The notes under the pieces were generated by a model. That model saw only the letters and a list, made by a program, of their open reading frames with translations. It was not told the DNA's origin and did no database searches. From the NCBI GenBank assembly GCA_030671315.1, contig DAOUZW010000011.1, forward strand, positions 1 to 15,035: a DNA stretch of 15,035 nt, in the 5' to 3' direction. The DNA comes from Candidatus Bathyarchaeota archaeon. Lineage in GTDB: Archaea > Thermoproteota > Bathyarchaeia > 40CM-2-53-6 > RBG-13-38-9. The position numbers were made by a program, and so were the translations under genes. Positions 1-7,734 of the stretch are shown here, in pieces (within the stretch, counting starts at the first letter, position 1; each line of letters opens with the position of its first letter).

Positions 1-22
1 TTTTCTCAGAGAATCTGGTTTA

Positions 23-238
23 TTACCTTTCCAATATCTCATCCCAGAGTTTCAGCGTCTCTTTGGCAGCGTTTTCATCAAGAATCTCAATCGCAAATCC
101 AGCATGCACAATTACGTATTGTCCGACTTTTACATCAACTAAGGAAGAATTTACTTCTCTGGCCGTTCCATCTCCGAAATCGACTTTTGCTAGATCACCA
201 TCGATCTCCATTATTTTTCCAGGTATCGCAAGACACAT
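23..238 (-). CDS. hypC: Hydrogenase maturation chaperone HypC
   Basis: A 71-residue protein of the HypC/HupF family. It carries the family hallmark MCLAIPGK at the extreme N-terminus. Cys2 is the residue that, in this family, contacts HypD and the hydrogenase large-subunit precursor while the Fe(CN)2CO group is built and delivered. The rest is the expected small beta-barrel (GDLAKVDFGDG, VGQYVIVHAGFAIEIL) and an acidic C-terminal helix, and the length is normal. The ATG at 238 is fixed by the required Met-Cys start. The gene ends near the window edge, so further hyp genes may follow outside. hypF lies 182 bases or more upstream on the same strand, so the two may have separate promoters. The protein acts in the cytosol. 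Confidence 0.97.
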   Translation of the reverse strand: MCLAIPGKIMEIDGDLAKVDFGDGTAREVNSSLVDVKVGQYVIVHAGFAIEILDENAAKETLKLWDEILER

Positions 239-287
239 TTTCTCTTATACTCTCAGATTAATAGCTAATTATTTCAAACTCTTTTAA

Positions 288-300
288 GCAATTAAATTGC
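288..300. repeat. Short perfect palindrome upstream of hypC
   Basis: GCAATT-A-AATTGC is an inverted repeat with 6-base arms and a 1-base centre. It lies about 50 bases upstream of the hypC start and overlaps the edge of a TATA-like CTTAAAAG (minus strand, about 282-289). It could be an operator for a dimeric regulator. Palindromes this short also arise by chance in AT-rich DNA, so the assignment is weak. Confidence 0.25.
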
Positions 301-420
301 TGCGTTTATCCAAACTAGAGATTCGCGTTCATTCTATAAAACGAAAGTATTATTCGATAGGCCTTCATATAAACGGTTCCGAAAAACTCTTTGTATTTTC
401 TAAAGGGATACTTCCAGAAC

Positions 421-2682
421 TTAGATAATGTTTGTTGCAGCAATCGCTTGACCTAATGAGACTCCACCATCTCCAGGTGGCACTCTATCATGTGATAGAA
501 AATTCAATCCATTTTTTTCAACTTTCTGTCTTATCACATTAGTAATATATGAGTTGCAAGCTACCCCTCCAGTAAATCCAACAGCCTCTATTCCCTCACT
601 AATTGCACATTCAACCGCCAATTCAGCCAGTGATCTAGCAAGGTACGATTGAGCGGATAGAGCTAAATCTGATACTTGCACATCATTTCTTGTTTGTGTT
701 TCATGAATTTTTTTTAACAGATAAGTCGTGTCAATAATTCGATTTTTTATCTCCGGTTCAAGTTTAAGACAATCTTGCCCCTGTGACGCTATTGCTTCAA
801 GTTTCATCGCAGGTTCCCCTTCATAGGTTCGTTCAGAACATATACCCAGCATAGATGAAACTGCATCTAGAACTCTACCACAACTGCTCGTCATAGGCGT
901 GTTACCTAACAGAATCTGTTTTGAAATTATTTCAATCTCTCTATTTCCATAAGGAAGATACCTTACTCTTTCATTGAGAAAATTTATGATATCGATTTCG
1001 CGATTAAGGATCCCCGCAACCATTCTGAGTGGATATTTTGTAGCGAGATCACCCCCCGGCATTGGTTGATCCTGCAAATGACCTAATCTCTTAAATTCCT
1101 GTAAATTAGATTTCAACACTTCCCCACCCCAAGCACCACCATCAGATCCATAGCCATATCCATCACACACTATCCCTATTGCTTCACTTATTCCGTATTC
1201 TGCCATTAATTTGCTCAGATGTGCATGATGATGTTGGATTTGCACCATTGGTATGTCCCATTTCTCACTTAGTCTCTTAGTTAAGAGAGTCGTATTAAAT
1301 CCGGGATGTAGATCACATGCAATCACTTCTGCTTTAGCATGTGTTAGGTTTAGCAAATGCTTAGCAACATTTTCTAGGAAATCTAGAGTCTCAGGAGCAT
1401 CAATATCACCGATGTGTTGGGATAGGTATGCACGATTATTTCCTATAACACAGCAGGCGACATTCAACTCTGCACCTAGAGCTAAAACATCAATCGAAGT
1501 CGGAAGTTTCAAATTCAACGGTACAGGTGCGTAACCTCTTGACCTTCTTAAGAAAACTTTTTTTTGATTGACTACTCGAATAACAGAATCATCACATCTC
1601 TGTTCAATATTTCTATTATGTAAGAGAAAGTAGTCCACTACATTCCCTAGCTTTCGTATTGCCTTATCGTTATCTATCACTATCGGCTCATTTGGTGGAT
1701 TTGCGCTCGTCATTACCAAAGCAGATTCTTTCGTCACATTAAATATAATCTCGTGCAAACCAGAATATGGAAGCATAATTCCAATGGTATGGAGACCAGG
1801 AGAGATTAGATTTGATAGAAATTGTTTATCGTTTTTTTCCAAAAGAACAATGGGCTTTGCAGAAGATTCAAGAAAGCCCGTTTCTATTTCATTAACATAT
1901 GCAAATTGTCTTATTGTTCCAATATTTCGCGCCATAACAGCGAAAGGTTTTGCTCTTCGATGTTTCGCTTTTCTCAGTCTTGATAATGGTTTGGAGTTGA
2001 TGGCGGAGCATATTAAATGAAATCCACCATTTCCTTTAATTGCGAGTATATTCCCTTCATCTAATAATTGTCCAACTTTCTTGATTTCATCGATGATTTC
2101 TAATGATTCGCCTTTATTATCAGTCAATTTTAATTGGGGTCCACATTTCGAACAAGCGTTTGTTTGTGCATGAAATCGACGATCATTCTTTGATCCATAT
2201 TCCCTACTACATTCAGTACACATTTTAAAATAATTCATACTGGTATTGCTTCTATCGTAAGGAAGTCTATTGATTAACGTATATCTTGGGCCACAATCAG
2301 TGCAAGTAATAAAAAAATAATGATATCTTCTATCTTCTTTATTTCCTAATTCCTTGATGCACTTATCACAGATAGATATGTCAGGCGGAATTATTGATCC
2401 TCTTTCTTCTCCACCTGTAAAACTAGTCTCAATCTTAAAAGTTGAATATCCTAAATTTTCCTTTTTATAATCAATAATAACGTCATCTATTTCCGATAAG
2501 GGAGGTTTCTTGGCTCTAAGTTCATTGATGAAGCTATCTATTTGTAAAGCTTCACCCTCGACTACTATTTTTACTCCTGCATCGCCTCTATTCTGTACAA
2601 ATCCTGATAGTCCTTTCTCCATAGCAAGTCTATAAACAAAAGGCCTGAAACCAACTCCTTGTACTACTCCTTTAACCAGCAT
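421..2682 (-). CDS. hypF: Carbamoyltransferase HypF ([NiFe]-hydrogenase maturation)
   Basis: HypF converts carbamoyl phosphate and ATP to carbamoyl-AMP and transfers the carbamoyl group to the HypE C-terminal cysteine, the source of the cyanide ligands. All domains are present; numbers count from a TTG four codons upstream. An acylphosphatase domain spans about 1-92 with VQGVGFRPF, Arg17 and Asn35. Two zinc fingers have cysteines at 109/112/131/134 and 159/162/181/184. A YrdC-like domain spans about 200-385 (KGNGGFHL, MTSANPPNEPI). A Kae1-like domain spans about 395-757 (HHHAHL, DGYGYGSDGGAWGGE, GGVACN, PPGDGG). Length is normal. I prefer ATG 2682 because a TATA-like box is centred 27 bases upstream, as expected for a leaderless transcript. 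The in-frame TTG at 2694 would give a slightly fuller first beta strand. Confidence 0.96.
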   Translation of the reverse strand: MLVKGVVQGVGFRPFVYRLAMEKGLSGFVQNRGDAGVKIVVEGEALQIDSFINELRAKKPPLSEIDDVIIDYKKENLGYSTFKIETSFTGGEERGSIIPPDISICDKCIKELGNKEDRRYHYFFITCTDCGPRYTLINRLPYDRSNTSMNYFKMCTECSREYGSKNDRRFHAQTNACSKCGPQLKLTDNKGESLEIIDEIKKVGQLLDEGNILAIKGNGGFHLICSAINSKPLSRLRKAKHRRAKPFAVMARNIGTIRQFAYVNEIETGFLESSAKPIVLLEKNDKQFLSNLISPGLHTIGIMLPYSGLHEIIFNVTKESALVMTSANPPNEPIVIDNDKAIRKLGNVVDYFLLHNRNIEQRCDDSVIRVVNQKKVFLRRSRGYAPVPLNLKLPTSIDVLALGAELNVACCVIGNNRAYLSQHIGDIDAPETLDFLENVAKHLLNLTHAKAEVIACDLHPGFNTTLLTKRLSEKWDIPMVQIQHHHAHLSKLMAEYGISEAIGIVCDGYGYGSDGGAWGGEVLKSNLQEFKRLGHLQDQPMPGGDLATKYPLRMVAGILNREIDIINFLNERVRYLPYGNREIEIISKQILLGNTPMTSSCGRVLDAVSSMLGICSERTYEGEPAMKLEAIASQGQDCLKLEPEIKNRIIDTTYLLKKIHETQTRNDVQVSDLALSAQSYLARSLAELAVECAISEGIEAVGFTGGVACNSYITNVIRQKVEKNGLNFLSHDRVPPGDGGVSLGQAIAATNII

Positions 2683-2705
2683 ATCAGCAAGCAAAAAAAC
2701 ATCAT

Positions 2706-2713
2706 CTTAAAAA
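2706..2713 (-). promoter_or_regulatory. TATA-like box for hypF
   Basis: The minus strand reads TTTTTAAG, centred about 27 bases upstream of ATG 2682. This is the spacing expected between an archaeal TATA box and the start point of a leaderless mRNA. A TTG start at 2694 would lie only about 15 bases from the box and would probably not be in the transcript. Confidence 0.45.
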
Positions 2714-2758
2714 GATTAACTAAGTCTTTATGACAGTTAGATACAGCAAGAATGGATC

Positions 2759-3406
2759 CTACTTCTTGGCAGGATCTTTGAAAAGGATTTCACTTATTTT
2801 TGGCTCTAGATCTTTTCTTGACCTTTCGAGTATTGCCTCTAGAGTATTGTCAATTTTTGTTTTTCCATCAGCAGTTTGAATAAGTACACCACCAACGACA
2901 TCAATCTTCTTTTTCGATATCATGATATTTACATCAGTACCTAATTCTGAACTAACTGTTTTTGATAGTTCTTTAATCGGAAGCTTTCTTTTTGCATCAC
3001 TCTCATTTAGAAAAATTTCTAAGTTACCTCCTCCAGCGGCCTTAGCCGCTTCGGTTATAAGAGAATTAAGCATTTTTCCATATGTTTCTTGTTTTGTATT
3101 CGATTCAAATTGTTGTTCAGCTTTCTTAAATGCTTCATCTATAAAATTTCTTTTTTGTGAAAGAATTTTCCAACGCGTTTTAATTTTAACATTCACAGTC
3201 TCACGACGAATAATATTGTCTGCTTCTAATTTAGCAGTTTTTAATACTTTTTCACAATTTGTTTCTGCTTTTTCCTTGATCTCTTTTATTCTTTCTTCAC
3301 GTAAACCTGCGGATGAAAATTTGGCTTCATCGATAATTATCTTTGTTTGTTCATCAGAGTCTTTCAATATTTTTGAGACTAGTTTGTTTGCAGGCGAATC
3401 ACTCAA
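2759..3406 (-). CDS. atpE: A-type ATP synthase subunit E (peripheral stalk)
   Basis: A 215-residue protein of the V/A-type ATPase subunit E family, the stator subunit that pairs with subunit H/G and holds the A3B3 head. The N-terminal half is a long charged helix (about 10-105) with a KTRWKILSQKRNFIDEAF segment. The C-terminal half is the mixed alpha/beta head domain (LEIFLNESDAKR, GGVLIQTADGKTKIDNTLEAILER); the GG-DG-DNT signature is typical of subunit E. The TTG start is well supported: a perfect GGTGAT Shine-Dalgarno motif at 3415-3420 lies 8 bases upstream, and the start overlaps the stop of the H gene (TTGA). Translational coupling would help make H and E in equal amounts. Confidence 0.93.
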   Translation of the reverse strand: MSDSPANKLVSKILKDSDEQTKIIIDEAKFSSAGLREERIKEIKEKAETNCEKVLKTAKLEADNIIRRETVNVKIKTRWKILSQKRNFIDEAFKKAEQQFESNTKQETYGKMLNSLITEAAKAAGGGNLEIFLNESDAKRKLPIKELSKTVSSELGTDVNIMISKKKIDVVGGVLIQTADGKTKIDNTLEAILERSRKDLEPKISEILFKDPAKK

Positions 3407-3729
3407 GTTGTTACATCACCATGAAATATCTCTTCTACAATTTTTTCTACACCCTTGCGCATATGTTTCCTCGCTTTAGATTCCAATGCGGTCAGTTCAT
3501 TCTCACATTCTTCCATGATCTTCTTTGATTCCTCTGAAGCGGTTTGTTTGGCTGATTCACGAATTTTTTTTGCTTCTTCCTTGCAATTTGTTATTTTTTT
3601 ATCGAATAGTTCATCTTGTGGAACTTCGATTGCATCTTTCATTTGGTCCGCTTTTATAGAAGCCTCTGATATCCCCTCATTCGCCTTTTCTTCCGCCTTT
3701 AAAATTTCCTTAATGATTTGATCCATCAT
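3403..3729 (-). CDS. ahaH: A-type ATP synthase subunit H (peripheral stalk)
   Basis: A 108-residue, almost entirely helical and charged protein that starts MMDQIIKEILKAEEKA. Its hydrophobic/charged periodicity fits the parallel coiled coil that subunit H forms with subunit E. An EEAKKIRE-type repeat follows, then a C-terminal KHMRKGVEKIVEEIF segment, as in the AhaH/V-type G family. Length matches the family. It is the first gene of a two-gene unit with subunit E. No other ATPase subunit gene is adjacent: downstream is hypF and upstream is a glycosyltransferase. The membrane and head subunits must therefore be encoded elsewhere. No clear Shine-Dalgarno motif precedes the ATG, so a leaderless or short-leader transcript is possible. 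Confidence 0.85.
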   Translation of the reverse strand: MMDQIIKEILKAEEKANEGISEASIKADQMKDAIEVPQDELFDKKITNCKEEAKKIRESAKQTASEESKKIMEECENELTALESKARKHMRKGVEKIVEEIFHGDVTT

Positions 3730-3895
3730 TATCTGTTTATGCCCAATCTATGTGTAAGATAATAATTTTTCGAGTTACCATACAAAATATTCTAAAATAA
3801 CATGTTCTTGTTTCAAACCAAGTGAGTTTATAACTGAAAACATGGCATCGTTTATTATTTCCTTAAAAATTGCGTGTGCTATCCTACCAATTAAT

Positions 3896-5035
3896 TTAAT
3901 GGTTCATTGTCTGATAGATATCAGTAATCATTTTTACTATTTTAGACCAATCTCTCTGTTCAGAGATAATTGTTCCATTTTGAATCAATTTTTCTCGAAG
4001 TTTCTGGTTAGACATTAGAGATATTATCGAATTCGCCAATTCTTCATGATTTCCAGGTTCAAATAATATTCCATCTTTTTCGTGTATTACAAATTCAGAG
4101 ATTGTTGGAAGTCTTGAAGCCACTATTGGTCTACCCGCAGCCATTGACTCGAGAATTGTAAGTCCTGTCGCCTCTCCAAGTGATGGTAAAATCGAAAATT
4201 CACTCAGATTATATGCTTTAAGCAGATCAAGTTCGTTAAGTTGCCCCGCAAAGGTAACTATATTTTCAATTTTAATCTTTTTCACGATTTTTTTAAGCTC
4301 ATTCTGGTATCCCCAATCTGGGCCTACAAGAAGAATTTTAAAATTGGGAAATTCTGACGCTACTTTAGGAGCAGCTCGCAGTAAATATTGTATTCCTTTC
4401 TTTTTCTCTATACGTCCTACGAATAATGCTACTCTACTTTTCTTTAGGCCATATCGTAAAATTATAGATTGGGGATCAGGAAGATTTCTGAATTTATCGA
4501 CTTCAACACCATTTGGAATTACAGATATTTTTTCATTATTGAGAGAAAATTTTGACACGAGAAATTTTTTTTCATAATTAGTCACTGCTAATATTTTATT
4601 TGCTAGACTTAGAGTCATACGACCAATTATATTATCATATAATTCTCGCAGCACAAGTTTACTTACTTCATCTGCTTTACTTCGATCATAATGAGTGGTT
4701 ACAACTAACGGGATATTCTTCATCTTGCCGATAAATGATGCAAGGTCTGTGTGTGCAAATCCATAGGTATGTGCATGAATTATGTCCGGCTTCATTCTAA
4801 GTAGGTCTTTGAGCATTCCATGACTTATTGTTGTAAATCCAGTTCCCCAATGAATTCGAAAACCTCGATAGGATCTGACTGGGATTTTGCCAACCTGATA
4901 CTTCTGACTTCGAGGGCCAAAGGTAATTACTGATGTTTCATAATTAGAGGGTAACCTTCTTGCAATTTGATGGAGATGATTTTCTGCTCCTCCAATATAT
5001 GGCAGAAATCTTTGTATCAAGTATAATATTTTCAT
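3896..5035 (-). CDS. GT4-family glycosyltransferase
   Basis: A 379-residue GT-B-fold glycosyltransferase of the GT4 (glycos_transf_1) family. The N-terminal acceptor domain begins MKILYLIQRFLPYIGGAENH, with the glycine-rich loop that follows beta-1. The C-terminal donor domain contains VIPNGVEVDKF (173-182), LFVGRIEKKKGIQYLLRA, LLVGPDWG and the retaining EX7E motif with Glu288 and Glu296 (GEATGLTILES). The enzyme likely transfers a sugar from a nucleotide donor onto a lipid- or polysaccharide-linked acceptor at the inner membrane face. The specific sugar cannot be read from sequence. Its ATG overlaps the stop of the upstream GT2 gene by one base (TAATG), so the two are co-translated and probably act in one glycan pathway, such as S-layer glycosylation or surface polysaccharide synthesis. 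Confidence 0.93.
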   Translation of the reverse strand: MKILYLIQRFLPYIGGAENHLHQIARRLPSNYETSVITFGPRSQKYQVGKIPVRSYRGFRIHWGTGFTTISHGMLKDLLRMKPDIIHAHTYGFAHTDLASFIGKMKNIPLVVTTHYDRSKADEVSKLVLRELYDNIIGRMTLSLANKILAVTNYEKKFLVSKFSLNNEKISVIPNGVEVDKFRNLPDPQSIILRYGLKKSRVALFVGRIEKKKGIQYLLRAAPKVASEFPNFKILLVGPDWGYQNELKKIVKKIKIENIVTFAGQLNELDLLKAYNLSEFSILPSLGEATGLTILESMAAGRPIVASRLPTISEFVIHEKDGILFEPGNHEELANSIISLMSNQKLREKLIQNGTIISEQRDWSKIVKMITDIYQTMNH

Positions 5036-5904
5036 TAAGTAGAACCTAATTGATTGTTTTCGATCGGCCGTAGTCCACGACTGTAACCAAGTCTGAAAGC
5101 GAATTCTATAAAGACAAGATAAGCTGGATAAAAGATGAATGCAAATAGATCTTTAGTTGCTTGTCTAGTTATTCGTTTCACATATTCCACTATATTGTTT
5201 AGGGACATTGACTTATCTGTTTCACGGCCTAACTCATAATCCAGTAATCCCCTTCCATATCCATGACAATAATGTTGAACGTAGACTCCGCTTGAGGTTT
5301 CCCTATGATAATGATACACTACAGGATCATAAGTCATGAGCACTCTTAATTTTCTTTTTTGAAATTTTTGCAAAAGTTTAAGATCTTCCGCATAAGGGTA
5401 ACTCACATCGAAACCCTCTATTGATTCCAGTAAAGATTTTTTAAACAATCCACAAATCGTTGGGTCTGCATCAGATTCAATAATATGAGATCCTTGAAAT
5501 TGCTTATCATAAATTTGTTGAAAATAAAAATCCTTGAGACGTGGAAGTAATCTGTTTTTATTTGCACAACTCACGCGACAGGATACTCCAGCAACATCAC
5601 TATTCCCAAGAAATAATGCCAGTTTGTGGACCGTATTCTCATCGATGTAAGCGTCAGCATCTAGGAATAATACCAATTCATTTTTTGCAGATCTCCAACC
5701 AATATCTTTACCTTTACCTATACCGCGAATATCTCTAATGATCCTTACGTTAGGATATTTTGATGCTTTATCCACAGTTCTATCGGTTGAATTTCCATCA
5801 ACGAGTATTATTTCTTCACAACCGTTGACAATAACACTATGTAATGCTTGATCGATAGTCTTTTCGTTATTCTTTGTAGCCAATACCGCTGATACGCCTT
5901 TCAA
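5035..5904 (-). CDS. GT2-family glycosyltransferase
   Basis: A 289-residue GT-A-fold enzyme of family GT2. The nucleotide-binding core runs from VSAVLATKNNEKTIDQAL through ILVDGNSTDRT to the metal-binding DXD motif LDADAYID (Asp82, Asp84). A conserved GVSCRVSC segment and GLFKKSLLESIEGFD with a following YAEDLKL acceptor-loop motif are as expected in GT2. The C-terminal 35 residues (FAFIFYPAYLVFIEFAFRLG) are hydrophobic and may attach the enzyme to the membrane. The TTG start is supported by AAGGTG at 5913-5918, 8 bases upstream. It is the first gene of the pair with the GT4 enzyme. The sugar is unknown. Confidence 0.92.
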   Translation of the reverse strand: MKGVSAVLATKNNEKTIDQALHSVIVNGCEEIILVDGNSTDRTVDKASKYPNVRIIRDIRGIGKGKDIGWRSAKNELVLFLDADAYIDENTVHKLALFLGNSDVAGVSCRVSCANKNRLLPRLKDFYFQQIYDKQFQGSHIIESDADPTICGLFKKSLLESIEGFDVSYPYAEDLKLLQKFQKRKLRVLMTYDPVVYHYHRETSSGVYVQHYCHGYGRGLLDYELGRETDKSMSLNNIVEYVKRITRQATKDLFAFIFYPAYLVFIEFAFRLGYSRGLRPIENNQLGST

Positions 5905-6166
5905 ACAAATTACACCTTACAAGTATTAGATTACATAATATTAGAAAGAGCTCTTACATTACAAATTTTTTCATTCCTAATTTGTTAGAGCAATTTACAT
6001 TTTCTATTTAATCCAACAAATAAAGAAAAACCAGTTAACTATGAAAAATATTACTACGCTAATTTCTCGAACAGAGAGATTTGAGCACACCGTGCGCTCT
6101 AAAATCAAGTCACATTGAACATTTGCTCCGCTATCAAATAGCAAAAAAATCGGGATCAGATTAGTA
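5905..6166. other. Intergenic region between GT2 gene and Pro/Tyr-rich gene
   Basis: 262 bases, strongly AT-rich. It holds the Shine-Dalgarno motif of the GT2 gene (5913-5918), an imperfect inverted repeat GAGCAC..GTGCGCTC (6083-6099) and a hairpin with T-tract (6130-6149). A minus-strand frame with no stop from about 6168 to 6011 would encode a hydrophobic C-terminus (VVIFFIVNWFFFICWIK), but it has no convincing start codon or Shine-Dalgarno motif. I do not call it a gene. Confidence 0.4.
6130..6149 (-). terminator. Possible terminator of the Pro/Tyr-rich gene
   Basis: Read on the minus strand, a run of seven Ts (6143-6149) is followed by a GCTAT-TTG-ATAGC hairpin (6130-6142), starting about 18 bases after the stop of the Pro/Tyr-rich gene. 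Archaeal transcription ends mainly at T-runs, so the T-tract is the likely active part. The hairpin lies after it and may instead protect the RNA end or be coincidental. Confidence 0.4.
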
Positions 6167-6490
6167 CTAGGCTACTAGGAGAGGCGGAGACTGAGTAAAG
6201 TAAGTCAAAGGCGGTGTCGGAACATAATATTCTTGTGGCGGAGGAAGATATGCTGCGGGCTGTGGAGGAGGTTGAATAAAATATTGTACTGGAGGGGGTT
6301 GATAAAACGCTATTTGAGGTGGTTGAGGAATAACCATTTGTTGGGGCGGTGGCTGATAATAGACTTCTGGGGGCTGAGGTACAACGTAGGGTACTGGAGG
6401 CGGCTGAACCGCATATGGAACTAGATACTGTTCTGGAGAAGGAAGATAGGATGACATCATTGATGGTCTCGGACTCATATAGTACGACAT
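6167..6490 (-). CDS. Proline/tyrosine-rich repeat protein, function unknown
   Basis: A 107-residue low-complexity protein I do not recognise. From about residue 15 to the end it repeats an irregular unit of 9-12 residues built on PPP or PP with flanking Q, Y and V (YYQPPPQQ, FYQPPPVQY, AYLPPPQEYYVP). There are no Cys residues, few charges, no signal peptide and no membrane helix. The ATG at 6490 is preceded by GAGGT about 9 bases upstream, and a TTTATAC box lies near 6558, so the gene looks expressed. It is probably a disordered or polyproline-II chain that binds other proteins or self-associates. The complementary frame encodes only a Trp/Arg-rich shadow. It stands alone, divergent from the zinc-ribbon membrane protein gene, and may share its promoter region. 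Confidence 0.7.
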   Translation of the reverse strand: MSYYMSPRPSMMSSYLPSPEQYLVPYAVQPPPVPYVVPQPPEVYYQPPPQQMVIPQPPQIAFYQPPPVQYFIQPPPQPAAYLPPPQEYYVPTPPLTYFTQSPPLLVA

Positions 6491-6552
6491 ATCATTTTAC
6501 CTCTAATAGTCAAATAAGTTAGAGTTTAGAGAATATGAATATTGCGTAAGAT

Positions 6553-6566
6553 TCTTGTATAAACAT
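6553..6566. promoter_or_regulatory. TATA-like element in divergent intergenic region
   Basis: The sequence CTTGTATAAACATT reads TATAAA on the plus strand and TTTATA on the minus strand. It lies between two divergent genes (starts at 6490 and 6635) and could serve either one, with leaders of about 45-50 bases. For the minus-strand gene, a leader that includes the GAGGT Shine-Dalgarno motif fits well. A second AT-rich stretch (ATTACATAAAAAAAT, 6609-6623) lies closer to the plus-strand start. Confidence 0.35.
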
Positions 6567-6634
6567 TTAGCTTCGTTCCCTTTATTAACCAACACAATAA
6601 TTTCAAAATTACATAAAAAAATCGAAGTGCAGAC

Positions 6635-7696
6635 ATGAAATTATTCAAATTTGTTCTCATATTGCTAATACTAACAGCAGTTTATGAACCATATTTAGTA
6701 TCCGCTTCTTCAAAAACAGAGTTGATAGTAAATGGGGATTTCGAATCCAATTTGAATGAATGGGAACCATATGTTTATCATGAAACACATGGAAACATAG
6801 CAATTACAGCAGGTACAAAGCATTCAGGATCTAAGAGCGTAAGAACTTGGGCAGACCCAATTCCTCAAAGTGCCTATACACTAAAGAGAGGTGGTGGAGC
6901 CACCCAAATAGTCCAGACCAACATCAAAGATCTTGATATGATTCTTAGCTTCTGGGTTCTACCTGCAGTTGCAGGTCGAAACGACCATACGAATATTAGA
7001 ACCATAATTCATATGAAATTAGATGATGGTCGCTCAATCAATCTATCTTATTATGTCGCATGGGCACCTCCCGCTGTGGGCGAATTTTTATACAACACTT
7101 CCGACAACACAATTTTCTTTCTACTTGAACCTATGGAAGATATGACTCCAATGCCCGACCCACAGACTCCACAACCAGAAAGCAAAATTCATCAATGGAC
7201 TTTCATTAAACGAAACGTAAGTAATGATTTCTTCTCTAAACATGGAAATCCTCAAAACATAATCCTGAAAGAACTCGCGATAAGCTTTGAACTAACTACT
7301 GTTTCACATCTCCAAACGCCTGACGCCTTTTGGGATGAAATTAGCCTGATAGCAGAAACTGAGACATCTCAACCAGAACCCCCCATAACCTCCACTCCAA
7401 AGCCTGAGCCCTCAGAACCTGCTATAACCTCTACACCAACACTTGACCCAAAGCCAACAACTTCTACGTCTTACACTACATCTCCACCTATAGAAGAAAA
7501 CCAACTCAACGTTTTAACAGATAATTATGGAATCATTATCATAACTGCTTTGATAATTATCACGATACTAGTTATTGCTGTTAGAAAAAAATCACAACAG
7601 AAAAAGGAATCAACAAAATATTGCATGAATTGCGGTGCAACTATAGAGATTTTAAGTGATTTCTGTGAGCAGTGTGGCACAAAACAGAGAATCTAG
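6635..7696 (+). CDS. Type I membrane protein: lectin-like ectodomain, TM helix, cytosolic zinc ribbon
   Basis: 353 residues. An N-terminal signal peptide (KLFKFVLILLILTAVYEPYLVSA) precedes a beta-rich domain at about 28-240 that opens with ELIVNGDFESNLNEWEPY. That motif is typical of CBM4/9-like galactose-binding-fold carbohydrate modules. A Pro/Thr/Ser-rich, probably O-glycosylated linker follows (about 245-290, repeats of ITSTPKPEP type). Then come one membrane helix (298-316), a basic stop-transfer RKKSQQKK, and a C-terminal zinc ribbon with Cys330, Cys333, Cys344 and Cys347 (CMNCGA...CEQCG). The implied topology is a surface sugar- or protein-binding head and a zinc ribbon in the cytosol. 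No enzyme motif is visible. It is the only intact plus-strand gene here and ends 38 bases from the convergent proS gene. Its role is unknown. Confidence 0.85.
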   Translation: MKLFKFVLILLILTAVYEPYLVSASSKTELIVNGDFESNLNEWEPYVYHETHGNIAITAGTKHSGSKSVRTWADPIPQSAYTLKRGGGATQIVQTNIKDLDMILSFWVLPAVAGRNDHTNIRTIIHMKLDDGRSINLSYYVAWAPPAVGEFLYNTSDNTIFFLLEPMEDMTPMPDPQTPQPESKIHQWTFIKRNVSNDFFSKHGNPQNIILKELAISFELTTVSHLQTPDAFWDEISLIAETETSQPEPPITSTPKPEPSEPAITSTPTLDPKPTTSTSYTTSPPIEENQLNVLTDNYGIIIITALIIITILVIAVRKKSQQKKESTKYCMNCGATIEILSDFCEQCGTKQRI

Positions 7697-7734
7697 CCAA
7701 CCATAGTTCCTTTTAGGTGCTTATCAATATTTTT

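Noticed and set aside
6083..6099. Imperfect inverted repeat GAGCAC..GTGCGCTC as an attachment site or small RNA
   Set aside because: The stem is short with a bulge, there is no second copy in the window, and no integrase or mobile gene is nearby.
6011..6168. Minus-strand hydrophobic frame (ending VVIFFIVNWFFFICWIK) as a small membrane protein
   Set aside because: There is no ATG or GTG start with a ribosome-binding motif, it follows the stop of the previous gene in another frame, and AT-rich DNA often yields Phe/Ile-rich chance frames.
6233..6424. Plus-strand Trp/Arg-rich frame opposite the Pro/Tyr-rich gene
   Set aside because: The composition is the direct complement of proline and tyrosine codons. 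The minus strand has a Shine-Dalgarno motif and promoter; this frame does not.
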